Shown here in pieces: positions 31,667 through 39,080 of a stretch of 39,080 nt of DNA (position 1 is its first letter; the number at the start of each line of letters is the position of its first letter). Under the pieces are notes generated by a model. That model saw nothing but the letters and a program-made list of their open reading frames with translations. It was not told the DNA's origin and ran no database searches. A program made the translations under genes and the position numbers. The stretch lies in assembly GCA_964540815.1 (NCBI GenBank), contig CAZIOH010000063.1, positions 1 through 39,080 of the forward strand, in the 5' to 3' direction. This DNA comes from CAZIOH01 sp964540815 (GTDB lineage Bacteria; Myxococcota_A; Polyangia; Fen-1088).

Positions 31667-33217
31667 TCAGATCTCCCGCTCCCCGAAGCTGCAGAGGCTG
31701 TCGAAGTAGGCGTCGCGGTCCTCGAGGAAGAACGAGCGCGTGATACCGCCCACCAGCCGCGGGATCGAGTACTTCATGCCCGAGATGCTGGCGCCCCCGA
31801 AGCCGAGGCTGAGCAGCCCGCCGAAGGTGTAGTTGTAGAGGGTGCCGAGATGAGGCGCGCTGCCGGGCGTGCGCTCGGTGAACTCGAAGCTGGGGCCGAG
31901 GTAGGGGTGCCGGAGCAGATCCTCGTTGCGCTCGGCGGCGGGCGGGGTGTAGCGATCGCTCCAGCGGGCGATGTCTTGCTCGACGAGCGCGAGCTCGGGG
32001 CGGAGGGAGAGATCGGTGACGAAGCCGGTCCCGACGATCACGAAGTCGGCCTCGTACGTGCCGCTGGCGGTGTCGATGACGATCACGCCGTCCCGGCGGG
32101 CCTCCACGGATCTCCAGGCGGAGCCCGGCTGCAGGTGAAACCCCGCGTGCTCGGTGGCGCGGCGGTAGGTGTCGGTCGGGGGCAGCTGTCCCATGCGCAC
32201 GATCTGCGAGACGAAGCGCCACTTGTCGGCGTCGGGGAGATCGCCCATGTGCCGGAGGAACCCGACGAACTCCGCCCAGCGGTAGGCGTTGACGCGGACC
32301 AGATCCTTGCGGCGAAAGTAGAGGCGGACCTCGCGCGCGCCCTGGTCGAGCGCGGTCGAGGCGTTGTCGAACGCCGAGGCGCCGCACCCGAGCACGGCCA
32401 CGCGCTTGCCTCGCAGGGCCTCGAAGTCGATGGCCCAGCGGGTATGGGCATAAAGATGCCGCGGCAAGGCCCTGGCGATCATGTCGGGGATCGCCCACTG
32501 CCCCGAGCCCTCGATGCCGGTGGCGAGGACCACGCGCCGGGCGTGCAGCACAGTCGCGGGCGGGCCGGCGTCCTCCCCGGTCGGGGTCGGGGGTGAGGAC
32601 GATGGTGAGGACGACGGTGAGGTGGCCCCAGGCGAGGGTGCCGCCACCTCGACGCAGGGGACGTCCCAGCAGCGCTCGGCCGCGTTCCACGCGAGCGCGC
32701 CGGCGCGAGTCCGCGCGCGCACGGGGATGTCGAGCGTGCGCCGGTACCAGGCGAGGTAGTCGGCCCAGAGCTCCTTGGGGATGAGCCCGAGCGCCTGCCA
32801 GCTTCCGGCGCCGTGCTGGGCCTCGTACCAGGCCCGCGGCGTCAGGCTCGGAATCCCGAGGTCGGGGCCGGTCAGGTACTTCGGCGTGCGAAGGGTCCGC
32901 ATGCGGGCGAAGTTCAGCCAGGGGCCGGCGCGATCCGCCGGGTTCTCGTCGACCACCAGGATGTTGGTGATGCGTTCGCGCATGAGCCCGAAGGCGGCGG
33001 CGAGGCCCCCCTGGCCGGCGCCCACGATCAGGACATCGTAGATGGGCTGCCCGTCCGCGGTGCGGCGCGGCGGCAACCAGGACCGCTCCGGATAGCTCAG
33101 GAGCTCGAGGTCGCGACGCACCTGCTCGGCCTGAAGATCGAGGGACCGGGCCGCGGGAGGCCGCTCGGCGGGCGTGACCGCGGGTGCCGGCGGTGGTGGC
33201 TGGCTCGGCTCAGGCAT
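31667..33217 (-). CDS. FAD/NAD(P)-binding flavoprotein, FMO/BVMO-like; candidate urate hydroxylase
   Basis: About 516 residues. The ATG at 33217 overlaps the xdhC stop by 8 bases. It has an FAD Rossmann motif VLIVGAGQGG (residues 66-71), an NAD(P) motif VAVLGCGASA (277-282) and a VVLATGIEGSGQW linker with a HLYAHTRWAI segment. This is the two-dinucleotide-fold layout of flavin monooxygenases and Baeyer-Villiger enzymes, not the PHBH fold of the known urate hydroxylase HpxO. IVGTGFVTDL near the C-terminus is typical of the group. A Ser/Pro insert with a 12-bp tandem DNA repeat interrupts the FAD part. It sits between xdhC and allantoinase, where urate oxidation is needed, and the cluster has no uricase. 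The pathway role is inference; it could also act on another purine or on a thiol. Confidence 0.85.
   Translation of the reverse strand: MPEPSQPPPPAPAVTPAERPPAARSLDLQAEQVRRDLELLSYPERSWLPPRRTADGQPIYDVLIVGAGQGGLAAAFGLMRERITNILVVDENPADRAGPWLNFARMRTLRTPKYLTGPDLGIPSLTPRAWYEAQHGAGSWQALGLIPKELWADYLAWYRRTLDIPVRARTRAGALAWNAAERCWDVPCVEVAAPSPGATSPSSSPSSSPPTPTGEDAGPPATVLHARRVVLATGIEGSGQWAIPDMIARALPRHLYAHTRWAIDFEALRGKRVAVLGCGASAFDNASTALDQGAREVRLYFRRKDLVRVNAYRWAEFVGFLRHMGDLPDADKWRFVSQIVRMGQLPPTDTYRRATEHAGFHLQPGSAWRSVEARRDGVIVIDTASGTYEADFVIVGTGFVTDLSLRPELALVEQDIARWSDRYTPPAAERNEDLLRHPYLGPSFEFTERTPGSAPHLGTLYNYTFGGLLSLGFGGASISGMKYSIPRLVGGITRSFFLEDRDAYFDSLCSFGEREI
32592..32627. repeat. 12-bp tandem repeat inside the flavoprotein gene
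   Basis: GGTGAGGACGAT, GGTGAGGACGAC and a partial third copy. On the coding strand they encode the Ser/Pro run SPSSSPSSSPP in a loop of the FAD domain. Confidence 0.8.
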
Positions 33218-34079
33218 GCTCGCTCTCGGCCTCGTCCAGCTCGTCATCATCCAGGCCGGCCAGGCTGCGCAGCAGGCGCGGGTCATCCACCGCGCGCAGG
33301 TGCTGGCCGGCGCTCTTGCCGCGACGGAGCGCCACCAGCTCGGCCACGATGCTGACCGCGATCTCCTCGGGGCCGACGGCGCCGAGATCGAGGCCCACCG
33401 GGGCGTACACCCGATCGAGCGCCACGGGGCCCTGCCGGGCGGCGATGCGCTGCACGAGGCGGAAGACCTTCCGCCGGCTGCCGACCAGCCCGACGTAGCG
33501 GGGCGTGAGCCCGACGGCGAGGGCCAGGATCTCCTCGTCGAGCCGGTGGTCGTGGGTGACGACGAGCAGCCAGTCCGCGGAGGTGAGCGGCCGCCGACCG
33601 AGCGCCGACGCTGGATCGGTGAGCTCGCGCGCGCACCCGGGAAAGCGGGCCTCGGTGTTCCATTCCTCGCGCTCGTCCACCACGCTCACCTCGAACCCCA
33701 CACTGCGGGCGAGGGTGGCGGTGGGCATCGCGATGTGGCCAGCGCCGAAGATCCACAGCCGGGGAGCCGCCTCGATGGGTTCGACGAAGAGCTCCATGCG
33801 TCCTCCGCAGCACATGCCGAGGTCATAGCCCAGCTCGCGCGCGATGAAGCGCGGCTGGTTGCTGCGCTGGACCTCGCGCAGCGCCTCGCGCACGGCTTCC
33901 TCGATCGCGCCCCCCCCCACCGTTCCCATGGTGGTTCCATCCGGGCGCAGGAGCAAGCGGGCCCCCGGCCGCTGCGGCACCGAGCCGGCCGTGCGAACCA
34001 CGGTGGCGAGCGCACCCCGTCCGCTGCCGGCGAGCACCTCGAGGATGGCCTGGCAGATGGCTTTGACGTTGGGCTCCAT
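33210..34079 (-). CDS. xdhC: Xanthine dehydrogenase accessory protein XdhC
   Basis: About 289 residues. XdhC binds and sulfurates the molybdenum cofactor and delivers it to xanthine dehydrogenase. Visible segments are RTAGSVPQRPGARLLL, GTVGGGAIEEAV, GMCCGGRMELFVEP with the Cys pair, a Rossmann motif WIFGAGHIAMPTATLARS and GLVGSRRK. I start at the ATG at 34079 (MEPNVKAI). Further in-frame ATGs lie 12-18 bases upstream in a CACATG-rich run, and none has a clear ribosome site. It is the first gene of the leftward purine operon and is divergent from xdhAB, its client. The promoter region between is interrupted by an assembly gap. Confidence 0.93.
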   Translation of the reverse strand: MEPNVKAICQAILEVLAGSGRGALATVVRTAGSVPQRPGARLLLRPDGTTMGTVGGGAIEEAVREALREVQRSNQPRFIARELGYDLGMCCGGRMELFVEPIEAAPRLWIFGAGHIAMPTATLARSVGFEVSVVDEREEWNTEARFPGCARELTDPASALGRRPLTSADWLLVVTHDHRLDEEILALAVGLTPRYVGLVGSRRKVFRLVQRIAARQGPVALDRVYAPVGLDLGAVGPEEIAVSIVAELVALRRGKSAGQHLRAVDDPRLLRSLAGLDDDELDEAESEHA

Positions 34080-34118
34080 GTGCAGGTGCATGTGCATGTG
34101 CGTCCGGATGTCTGCGCA

Positions 34119-34132
34119 GGTCCGAGCGGACC
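34119..34132. promoter_or_regulatory. Palindromic operator candidate upstream of xdhC
   Basis: GGTCCG-AG-CGGACC is a perfect 6+6 inverted repeat 40 bases before the xdhC start, in the divergent xdhC/xdhA region. Most of it is repeated after the gap as part of the duplicated contig end. Confidence 0.4.
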
Positions 34133-34175
34133 AAGATGCCGGCACCCGACGCCGCGCTCGACCTCCTCGACGACA
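34121..34175. repeat. Left copy of a 55-bp contig-end duplication
   Basis: Identical to 34276-34330. The pair flanks exactly 100 N. This is best read as the same 55 bases present at both contig ends, not a biological repeat. Confidence 0.9.
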
Positions 34176-34275
34176 NNNNNNNNNNNNNNNNNNNNNNNNN
34201 NNNNNNNNNNNNNNNNNNNNNNNNNNNNNNNNNNNNNNNNNNNNNNNNNNNNNNNNNNNNNNNNNNNNNNNNNNN
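34176..34275. other. Assembly gap (100 N)
   Basis: Exactly 100 N between two identical 55-bp ends, which indicates a scaffolder placeholder where the contigs actually overlap. The real xdhC-xdhA distance is then about 302 bases. Apart from the palindrome and a weak -10 box I see no gene in 34080-34536. Confidence 0.95.
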
Positions 34276-34330
34276 TCCGAGCGGACCAAGATGCCGGCAC
34301 CCGACGCCGCGCTCGACCTCCTCGACGACA
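34276..34330. repeat. Right copy of the 55-bp contig-end duplication
   Basis: Same sequence as 34121-34175, immediately after the N run. Confidence 0.9.
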
Positions 34331-34514
34331 TTCGGAGAACCATTCTAGCGTCCCCGGGCGGTTCGGAAGGTGAACAAATGCCGAGGGAGGTGGAGCGAAA
34401 CACGATTCGCGATCAGTCGAAACGCCCGCGATACCCCCGCCCGGCACGGCCTCCGCCCAGTCACCGAGCGGCTTCTTTCGCCGATCCGGCGGCCTCCGGG
34501 GCGCGTATCCTCGA

Positions 34515-34520
34515 TATACT
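34515..34520 (+). promoter_or_regulatory. Possible -10 box for xdhA
   Basis: TATACT in a GC-rich setting, 16 bases before the xdhA ATG. No matching -35 hexamer is evident, and there is no ribosome site, so a nearly leaderless transcript is possible. Confidence 0.3.
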
Positions 34521-34536
34521 CAGCTTCGCATCCACC

Positions 34537-36042
34537 ATGTCGGTCCAGCTCACGCTCAATGGCCATCCGATACGGGTCGACGACGTCGATCCGCACCTGA
34601 GCGCGCTCAGCTGGTTGCGCCGCGCCGGATACACCGGCACCAAGGAGGGATGCTCCGAGGGCGAGTGTGGGGCCTGCGCGATCGCGGTGATGCGGCGGAA
34701 CGTGCAGGGCCAGGCGGGCTTCCAGGCGATCAACAGCTGCCTCGTCCCACTGGCGGCGCTCGACGGACAGGATGTCGTGACGGTGGAAGGCGTTGCGGGG
34801 CCGGGGGGCGATCTGCATCCTGTGCAGCGCGCCCTCGTGGACGAGGGGGGCTCTCAGTGCGGATATTGCACGCCCGGGTTCGTGGTCAGCCTGTTTTGCG
34901 AGTATTACCGCCCCGGGCGCGAGGGGTTCGATCCCGAGTCGGTGAGCGGCAATCTGTGTCGCTGCACGGGATACCGTCCGATCCTCGACGCCGGGCGATC
35001 GCTCGGCCCGCCAGGCAGTGATGACCCATGGCTCGCGCGCTTGCCGGGGACGCTTGCGACGGCCGGAACGGCGCAAGGCGCGGTGACCGAGCTTCCGCCC
35101 GGGGCCGACCACGCGCGCGGCGGGCGGCGCTTCGTCCGACCCACCACGCTGACGGAGATCTTCGGGCGACTCGCCGAGGATCCAGCAGCCACCCTGATCG
35201 CCGGGGGCACGGATCTCATGGTGCGCGCCAACCAGAGCGATCTGCAGTTCGGGACGCTGCTGTCGCTCGAGGCCGTGCCGGAGCTGCGCGCCTTCGCGCC
35301 CGGACCGGAGGCGCTGATCGTCGGCGCTGGCCTGACCCTCTCCGACCTCGAGGCGCGGGTCGCCCTCGATCCCGAGCTCGCCCGGGAGCTGCCCATCATT
35401 CACCAGCTCCTGTGGCTGTTCTCGTCGCGCCTGATTCGAAACCGCGCCACCCTGGGCGGCAACCTCGGCACCGCCTCGCCGATTGGCGATTCGCCCCCGG
35501 TGCTGCTGGCGCTCGACGCCGAGGTGACGCTGGCCAGCGCCCATGGACGGCGTACCCTCCCGTTGCGGGAGTATTTTCGAGGATATCGACAAACCGCCCT
35601 CGGCGTCGGCGAGCTCATCGTCGAGCTGCGCCTGCCCCGCCCGTTCGCGAAGGTCCAGCGCTTCTACAAGGTGAGCAAGCGGGTCCTCGACGACATCTCG
35701 ACTGTGGCCGCCGCCTTTGCCCTCGATCTCGCGCCGGATGGGCGGGTGCACCGGCTGCGCATCGCCTATGGCGGTATCGCCGCCACCCCCATCGTCGCGC
35801 AGGCAGCCGAGGAGCTGGCGGTCGGCCGGCCCTGGAACGCCGAGACCGTCGAGCTCCTCGCGGAGGCCGTCGCGGGGCTCGGCACGCCGATGAGCGATCA
35901 CCGTGGCAGCGCCGCTTACCGGCGGGCGATGACGGTCTCGTTGCTGCGCAAGTTCTTCGACGACACCACGGGGCCGGATACCGCCCCCGAAGCCCCGTCC
36001 GCTCCACGGGTCGAAGGAACGTTGCCAGGAACGTTGCCATGA
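34537..36042 (+). CDS. xdhA: Xanthine dehydrogenase small subunit (2Fe-2S and FAD domains)
   Basis: About 501 residues, matching two-subunit bacterial XDH (XdhA). It passes electrons from the molybdenum site to NAD through two 2Fe-2S clusters and FAD. The plant-type cluster is held by Cys39, Cys44 and Cys47 (CSEGECGAC) with Cys68 (NSCL). The second cluster is held by Cys108 and Cys111 (QCGYC) with Cys141 and Cys143 (LCRC). The FAD domain begins near TTLTEIF and has LIAGGTDLMVRANQ, then RNRATLGGNLGTASPIGD and the CO-dehydrogenase-flavoprotein C-terminal part (KVSKRVLDDISTVAAAF). The ATG at 34537 (MSVQLTLNG) is chosen because it starts the first beta strand; the longer reading through the N gap is unsupported. 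It overlaps xdhB by 4 bases (ATGA). Confidence 0.95.
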   Translation: MSVQLTLNGHPIRVDDVDPHLSALSWLRRAGYTGTKEGCSEGECGACAIAVMRRNVQGQAGFQAINSCLVPLAALDGQDVVTVEGVAGPGGDLHPVQRALVDEGGSQCGYCTPGFVVSLFCEYYRPGREGFDPESVSGNLCRCTGYRPILDAGRSLGPPGSDDPWLARLPGTLATAGTAQGAVTELPPGADHARGGRRFVRPTTLTEIFGRLAEDPAATLIAGGTDLMVRANQSDLQFGTLLSLEAVPELRAFAPGPEALIVGAGLTLSDLEARVALDPELARELPIIHQLLWLFSSRLIRNRATLGGNLGTASPIGDSPPVLLALDAEVTLASAHGRRTLPLREYFRGYRQTALGVGELIVELRLPRPFAKVQRFYKVSKRVLDDISTVAAAFALDLAPDGRVHRLRIAYGGIAATPIVAQAAEELAVGRPWNAETVELLAEAVAGLGTPMSDHRGSAAYRRAMTVSLLRKFFDDTTGPDTAPEAPSAPRVEGTLPGTLP

Positions 36043-38447
36043 CCGCACCCGCGCGGCTCGAGCGCGGGGTGCCCGCCGCCAGTCCCGACCGGGTGGAGCT
36101 CACCGACGCGACGCCCAGCCCGCCGGTGGTCGGGCGGTCCGTGAGCCACGAGTCCGCGGCGCTGCACGTCACCGGCGCCGCCCGCTACGTCGACGATCTG
36201 TCCCCCGGGCTCGCGCGCCTGGCGCACGCCTGGCCCATCGCCTCGCCCCACGCCCGGGCGGCGGTGCTGGCCATCGACGGGGTCCACGCCGCGGCCATGC
36301 CGGGGTTCCTGTGCTTGCTGACCGCCGTGGACGTCCCGGGAGAGAACGACATCGGTCCGGCCCGTCGCGACGAGCCGCTTTTTCCGCGCGAGGCCAGCTT
36401 CCACGGACATCCGGTGGCCTGGGTCGTCGCCGAGACCGAGGAGGAGGCGCGCGCGGCGGCCAGCCGGGTGCGCGTGACCTACCAGCCCTTGCCGGCGATC
36501 CTGTCGGTGGCGGAGGCGCGCGCGGCGGGCGCGTTCCTGACCGACACCGAGCGCATGCGCCGGGGCGAGCCCGAGCATGAGCTCGCGGCCAGCCCCAATC
36601 GCCTCAGCGGCGAGCTCGCCATCGGCGGGCAGGAGCACTTCTACCTCGAGCCGCAGGTGGCGCTGGCCCTGGTCGACGAGAACGAAAGCCTGTTCGTGCA
36701 TTCATCGACCCAGCACCCGGCCGAGACCCAGGAGGTGGTGGCGCGGGTCATGGGCCTGCCGCGCCACCGGGTGGTGGTGCAGTGCCTGCGGATGGGCGGG
36801 GCGTTCGGGGGCAAGGAGGTGCAGGCCAACCAGTGGGCGGCGGTCGCGGCGCTGGCCGCGGCCAGGCTGCACCGCCCGGTGCGCGTGCGGCTGTCGCGGC
36901 AGCAGGACATGGTGATGACCGGCAAGCGCCACCCCTTCGAGGCGCGCTTCTCGGTCGGCTTCGAGGACGACGGACGGCTGCGGGCGCTGCTGCTGCAGCT
37001 CTGGAGCGACGGGGGGTGGAGCCTGGATCTCAGCAGCCCGATCCTGTCGCGGGCGATGTTCCATTCCGACAATTGCTACTTCTTGCCGCACGTCGAGATC
37101 CTGGGACGGGCCTGCCGCACCAACCACGTCTCGCACACGGCGTTTCGGGGGTTTGGTGGGCCGCAGGGGATGCTGGTCATCGAGGAGATCCTCGACCGCG
37201 TGGCCCGGCACCTCGGCCGGCCGCCCGAGCTCATCCGCGAGCGCAACTTCTACCGCGAGGGCGAGCGGACCCACTACGGGCAGGTGGTGCGGGACGCCTC
37301 GCGCATCACCCGCATCTGGAGCACGCTGAAGGAGAGCAGCGCCTTCGCGCTGCGCGCGCGGCACGTCGAGGCGTTCAACGCCGCGCCGGCCAACCGGCAC
37401 CGCAAGCGGGGGCTGGCCATCACCCCGGTGAAGTTCGGCATCTCGTTCACCACCGCGTTCTACAACCAGGCGGGGGCGCTGGTGCTGGTCTACAAGGACG
37501 GCAGCGTGCAGGTGAACCACGGCGGGACCGAGATGGGGCAGGGCCTGCACACCAAGGTGCTGCAGATCGCCGCCGACGCCCTCGGGGTCCCGCTGGCGGC
37601 GGTGCGCATGATGCCGACCCGTACCGACAAGATCCCGAACACCTCGGCCACGGCGGCGTCGAGCGGGTCGGATCTGAACGGGGCCGCGGTCGAGGCTGCT
37701 TGCCGCACCTTGCGGGGGCGGCTGGCGGAGGTGGCCGCGCAGGCCTTCGAGGTGCCCCCGGAGGAGGTGGTCTTCGCGGGCGGGCGGGTCCACGCGCGCG
37801 GGGCCCAGCAGAAGGGCGTGTCGTTCGCGGAGCTGGTGGGCAAGGCGTACCTGGCGCGGGTCTCGCTCTTCGCGACGGGGCACTACGCCACGCCCGACCT
37901 GCACTTCGATCGCGAGTCCGGCATCGGCAAGCCGTTTCACTACTTCGCGTACGGGGCCGCGGTGAGCGAGGTCGAGGTGGACGGCTTCACGGGACAGAAC
38001 CGGCTGCGCCGGGTGGACATCCTGCACGACGTCGGCGATTCGCTGTCCCCGCTCATCGACCGCGGGCAGGTGGAGGGCGGCTTCCTGCAGGGGGTGGGGT
38101 GGCTCACCACCGAGGAGCTGGTGTGGAACGGGGACGGCGCGCTGGCCACGTCCGGAGCCTCGACCTACAAGCTGCCGACCTCGGGCGAGTGCCCACCCGA
38201 TTTTCGCGTGGCGTTGCTGCCGCAGGCGCGCGAGCCGGGCGTCATCCACGGCAGCAAGGCGGTGGGCGAGCCCCCGCTCATGCTCGCGATCAGCGTGCGC
38301 GAGGCGCTGCGGGCGGCGGTGGCGGCGTTCGCGGCGCCGAGGGCGGATGTCGATGAGGGGGCGGCGCAGGGCGCGCCGGTCGAGCTGGCGAGCCCGGCCA
38401 CGCCCGAGGCCATCTTCTTTGCGATCGAGCGGGTGCGGCATGGCTGA
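36039..38447 (+). CDS. xdhB: Xanthine dehydrogenase large, molybdopterin-binding subunit
   Basis: About 802 residues. It oxidises hypoxanthine and xanthine to urate at a Mo=S centre. Motifs are EHFYLEPQVALAL, GGAFGGKE with Glu260 (substrate-binding Glu of the family), AFRGFGGPQG with Arg370 (substrate Arg), GISFTTAFYNQAGALV with the aromatic sandwich Phe, TSATAASSGSD and GSKAVGEPPLML with Glu744, the catalytic base. All active-site residues I can place for true xanthine dehydrogenase are present, which argues against an aldehyde- or CO-oxidising relative. It is coupled to xdhA (ATGA) and overlaps the next gene by 8 bases. The N-terminal 30 residues are a variable leader without a signal peptide. 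Confidence 0.96.
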   Translation: MTAPARLERGVPAASPDRVELTDATPSPPVVGRSVSHESAALHVTGAARYVDDLSPGLARLAHAWPIASPHARAAVLAIDGVHAAAMPGFLCLLTAVDVPGENDIGPARRDEPLFPREASFHGHPVAWVVAETEEEARAAASRVRVTYQPLPAILSVAEARAAGAFLTDTERMRRGEPEHELAASPNRLSGELAIGGQEHFYLEPQVALALVDENESLFVHSSTQHPAETQEVVARVMGLPRHRVVVQCLRMGGAFGGKEVQANQWAAVAALAAARLHRPVRVRLSRQQDMVMTGKRHPFEARFSVGFEDDGRLRALLLQLWSDGGWSLDLSSPILSRAMFHSDNCYFLPHVEILGRACRTNHVSHTAFRGFGGPQGMLVIEEILDRVARHLGRPPELIRERNFYREGERTHYGQVVRDASRITRIWSTLKESSAFALRARHVEAFNAAPANRHRKRGLAITPVKFGISFTTAFYNQAGALVLVYKDGSVQVNHGGTEMGQGLHTKVLQIAADALGVPLAAVRMMPTRTDKIPNTSATAASSGSDLNGAAVEAACRTLRGRLAEVAAQAFEVPPEEVVFAGGRVHARGAQQKGVSFAELVGKAYLARVSLFATGHYATPDLHFDRESGIGKPFHYFAYGAAVSEVEVDGFTGQNRLRRVDILHDVGDSLSPLIDRGQVEGGFLQGVGWLTTEELVWNGDGALATSGASTYKLPTSGECPPDFRVALLPQAREPGVIHGSKAVGEPPLMLAISVREALRAAVAAFAAPRADVDEGAAQGAPVELASPATPEAIFFAIERVRHG

Positions 38448-39080
38448 CGAACGCGACGATGGGGCCGGTGGGGCGCGGGACGACGACAAGCTCGACCGCA
38501 TCGTGAAGGCGCGCATGGCGCTGCGGCAGCGGTTCGAGGCGCGCATGGCCGAGTCGCCGAGCCTGTCCGACACGGCCCCCCTCGGGGATGGCCCGCCCAA
38601 CCGGCACGGCATGCCGCAGATCCCGATCGGACAGACCGAGACCGAGAAGTGGCCGGTGCTGGATCTCGGCGCGAAGCCATCCATCGCGCTCGCGCGCTGG
38701 CAGCTGCGGCTCGACGGGGCCTGCCAGCACCCGGTGTCCCTCGGGTTCGCGGACTTCATGGCGCTCGAGCAGATCGAGGACACCAGCGACTTTCACTGCG
38801 TGACCACCTGGTCGAAGCTGGATCTCCGCTGGAAGGGCGTGCGGCTGAGCGAGCTCCTGGCCCTGTGCGAGCCCGCTCCCGACGCCACGCACCTCCTCTG
38901 CCACGCCTACGACGGCTACAGCACCAACCTGCCCATCGCCGAGGCTCTCAAGCCCGACGTCTTGCTGGTGCACACCGTGAATGGCCTCCCCCTGCCGCGC
39001 GAGCACGGCGGCCCGGTCCGCATGATCACCCCCCAGCTCTACGCCTGGAAGGGCGCCAAGTGGATCAACCGCATCGAGCT
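38440..39080 (+). CDS. Sulfite-oxidase-fold molybdopterin oxidoreductase (3' end outside window)
   Basis: The first 213 residues are visible. After a charged, Arg-rich N-terminal segment without Tat signal comes the oxidoreductase molybdopterin-binding domain: WQLRLDGACQHPVSLGFADFMAL, DFHCVTTWSKLDLRWKGV with the molybdenum-ligand Cys120, CHAYDGYSTNLPIAEAL and LLVHTVNGLPLPREHGGPVRMITPQLYAWKGAKW. These match COG2041 sulfite-oxidase-like proteins of the short cytosolic kind. It has no heme or dimerisation domain so far, but the C-terminus is cut by the window end. The start overlaps the xdhB stop by 8 bases (ATGGCTGA), so it belongs to the xdhAB operon. The substrate is unknown; an electron-transfer partner may follow beyond the edge. 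Confidence 0.9.
   Translation, partial: MADERDDGAGGARDDDKLDRIVKARMALRQRFEARMAESPSLSDTAPLGDGPPNRHGMPQIPIGQTETEKWPVLDLGAKPSIALARWQLRLDGACQHPVSLGFADFMALEQIEDTSDFHCVTTWSKLDLRWKGVRLSELLALCEPAPDATHLLCHAYDGYSTNLPIAEALKPDVLLVHTVNGLPLPREHGGPVRMITPQLYAWKGAKWINRIE

Noticed and set aside
31667..33217. Annotation of the flavoprotein as HpxO urate hydroxylase
   Set aside because: HpxO has a single-Rossmann PHBH fold. This protein has separate FAD and NAD(P) Rossmann motifs, so only a functional analogy is possible.
34121..34330. A genuine 55-bp direct repeat or attachment-site pair around the gap
   Set aside because: Perfect identity, exact 100-N spacer and position at the gap edges fit an assembly overlap much better than a mobile-element boundary.
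33844..34536. N-terminal extension of XdhA running through the N gap
   Set aside because: It would overlap xdhC, contains X residues and duplicated sequence, and precedes the natural first beta strand of the 2Fe-2S domain. The duplicated contig ends explain the open frame.
36702..38783. 693-residue open frame antisense to xdhB
   Set aside because: Fully opposite xdhB and the sulfite-oxidase-like gene, both with intact active-site motifs.

Overview
This is a GC-rich window, roughly 70% G+C by eye, with no rRNA, tRNA, CRISPR array or recognisable insertion sequence. Several features point to a member of the Myxococcota, most likely Polyangia: DUF1592/DUF1552 gene pairs, a Hanks-type Ser/Thr kinase with a C-terminal membrane anchor, lipoproteins with long Gly/Ser/Thr linkers behind the lipobox, and long antisense open frames typical of very high GC. 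The assignment is by style, not by marker gene. The 100-N run at 34176-34275 shows that this is a draft assembly.

Left part (1-11.9 kb) is a secretome region. It holds the 5' end of one DUF1592 lipoprotein, a lipoprotein with a formylglycine-generating-enzyme-like domain that lacks the catalytic cysteines, and a complete DUF1592-DUF1552 pair with a c-type heme motif. It also holds a GH44 endoglucanase/xyloglucanase lipoprotein, a membrane Ser/Thr kinase and a CE12-type SGNH acetylesterase lipoprotein. The GH44 and CE12 proteins suggest attack on plant-type polysaccharide (inference).

Middle part (11.9-25.1 kb) is mixed. It contains a YgjV-like membrane protein, an unknown polytopic membrane protein divergent from a TetR regulator with two palindromic operators between them, and an RND efflux pump with its adaptor. 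After these come an NAD-dependent epimerase, an unknown membrane protein, a molybdate-type ModBC transporter without ModA, and two lipoproteins (YtkA/FixH-like and unknown).

Right part (25.1-39.1 kb) is a purine-catabolism island organised around a divergent promoter region near 34.1-34.5 kb. Leftward run xdhC, an FMO/BVMO-like flavoprotein, allantoinase, allantoicase, OHCU decarboxylase, HIU hydrolase, a DUF6986 aldolase-like protein and a TAXI-type TRAP solute receptor; most are overlapped or separated by a few bases. Rightward run xdhA, xdhB and a sulfite-oxidase-fold molybdoenzyme cut by the window end. XDH makes urate, and HIU hydrolase, OHCU decarboxylase, allantoinase and allantoicase take 5-hydroxyisourate to ureidoglycolate and urea. 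No known urate oxidase (UOX, HpxO, PuuD) is visible for the step between, so the flavoprotein in the operon is the obvious candidate. The molybdate transporter 12 kb away could supply the molybdenum cofactor of XDH and the sulfite-oxidase-like protein.

Structured non-coding DNA includes a large imperfect inverted repeat at 2098-2443, a second at 18916-19084 that forms the 3' end of the epimerase gene, and a good intrinsic terminator at 2469-2521. There are also a CTCTCTG heptamer array before allantoicase and two leader ORFs that overlap the start of the next gene.
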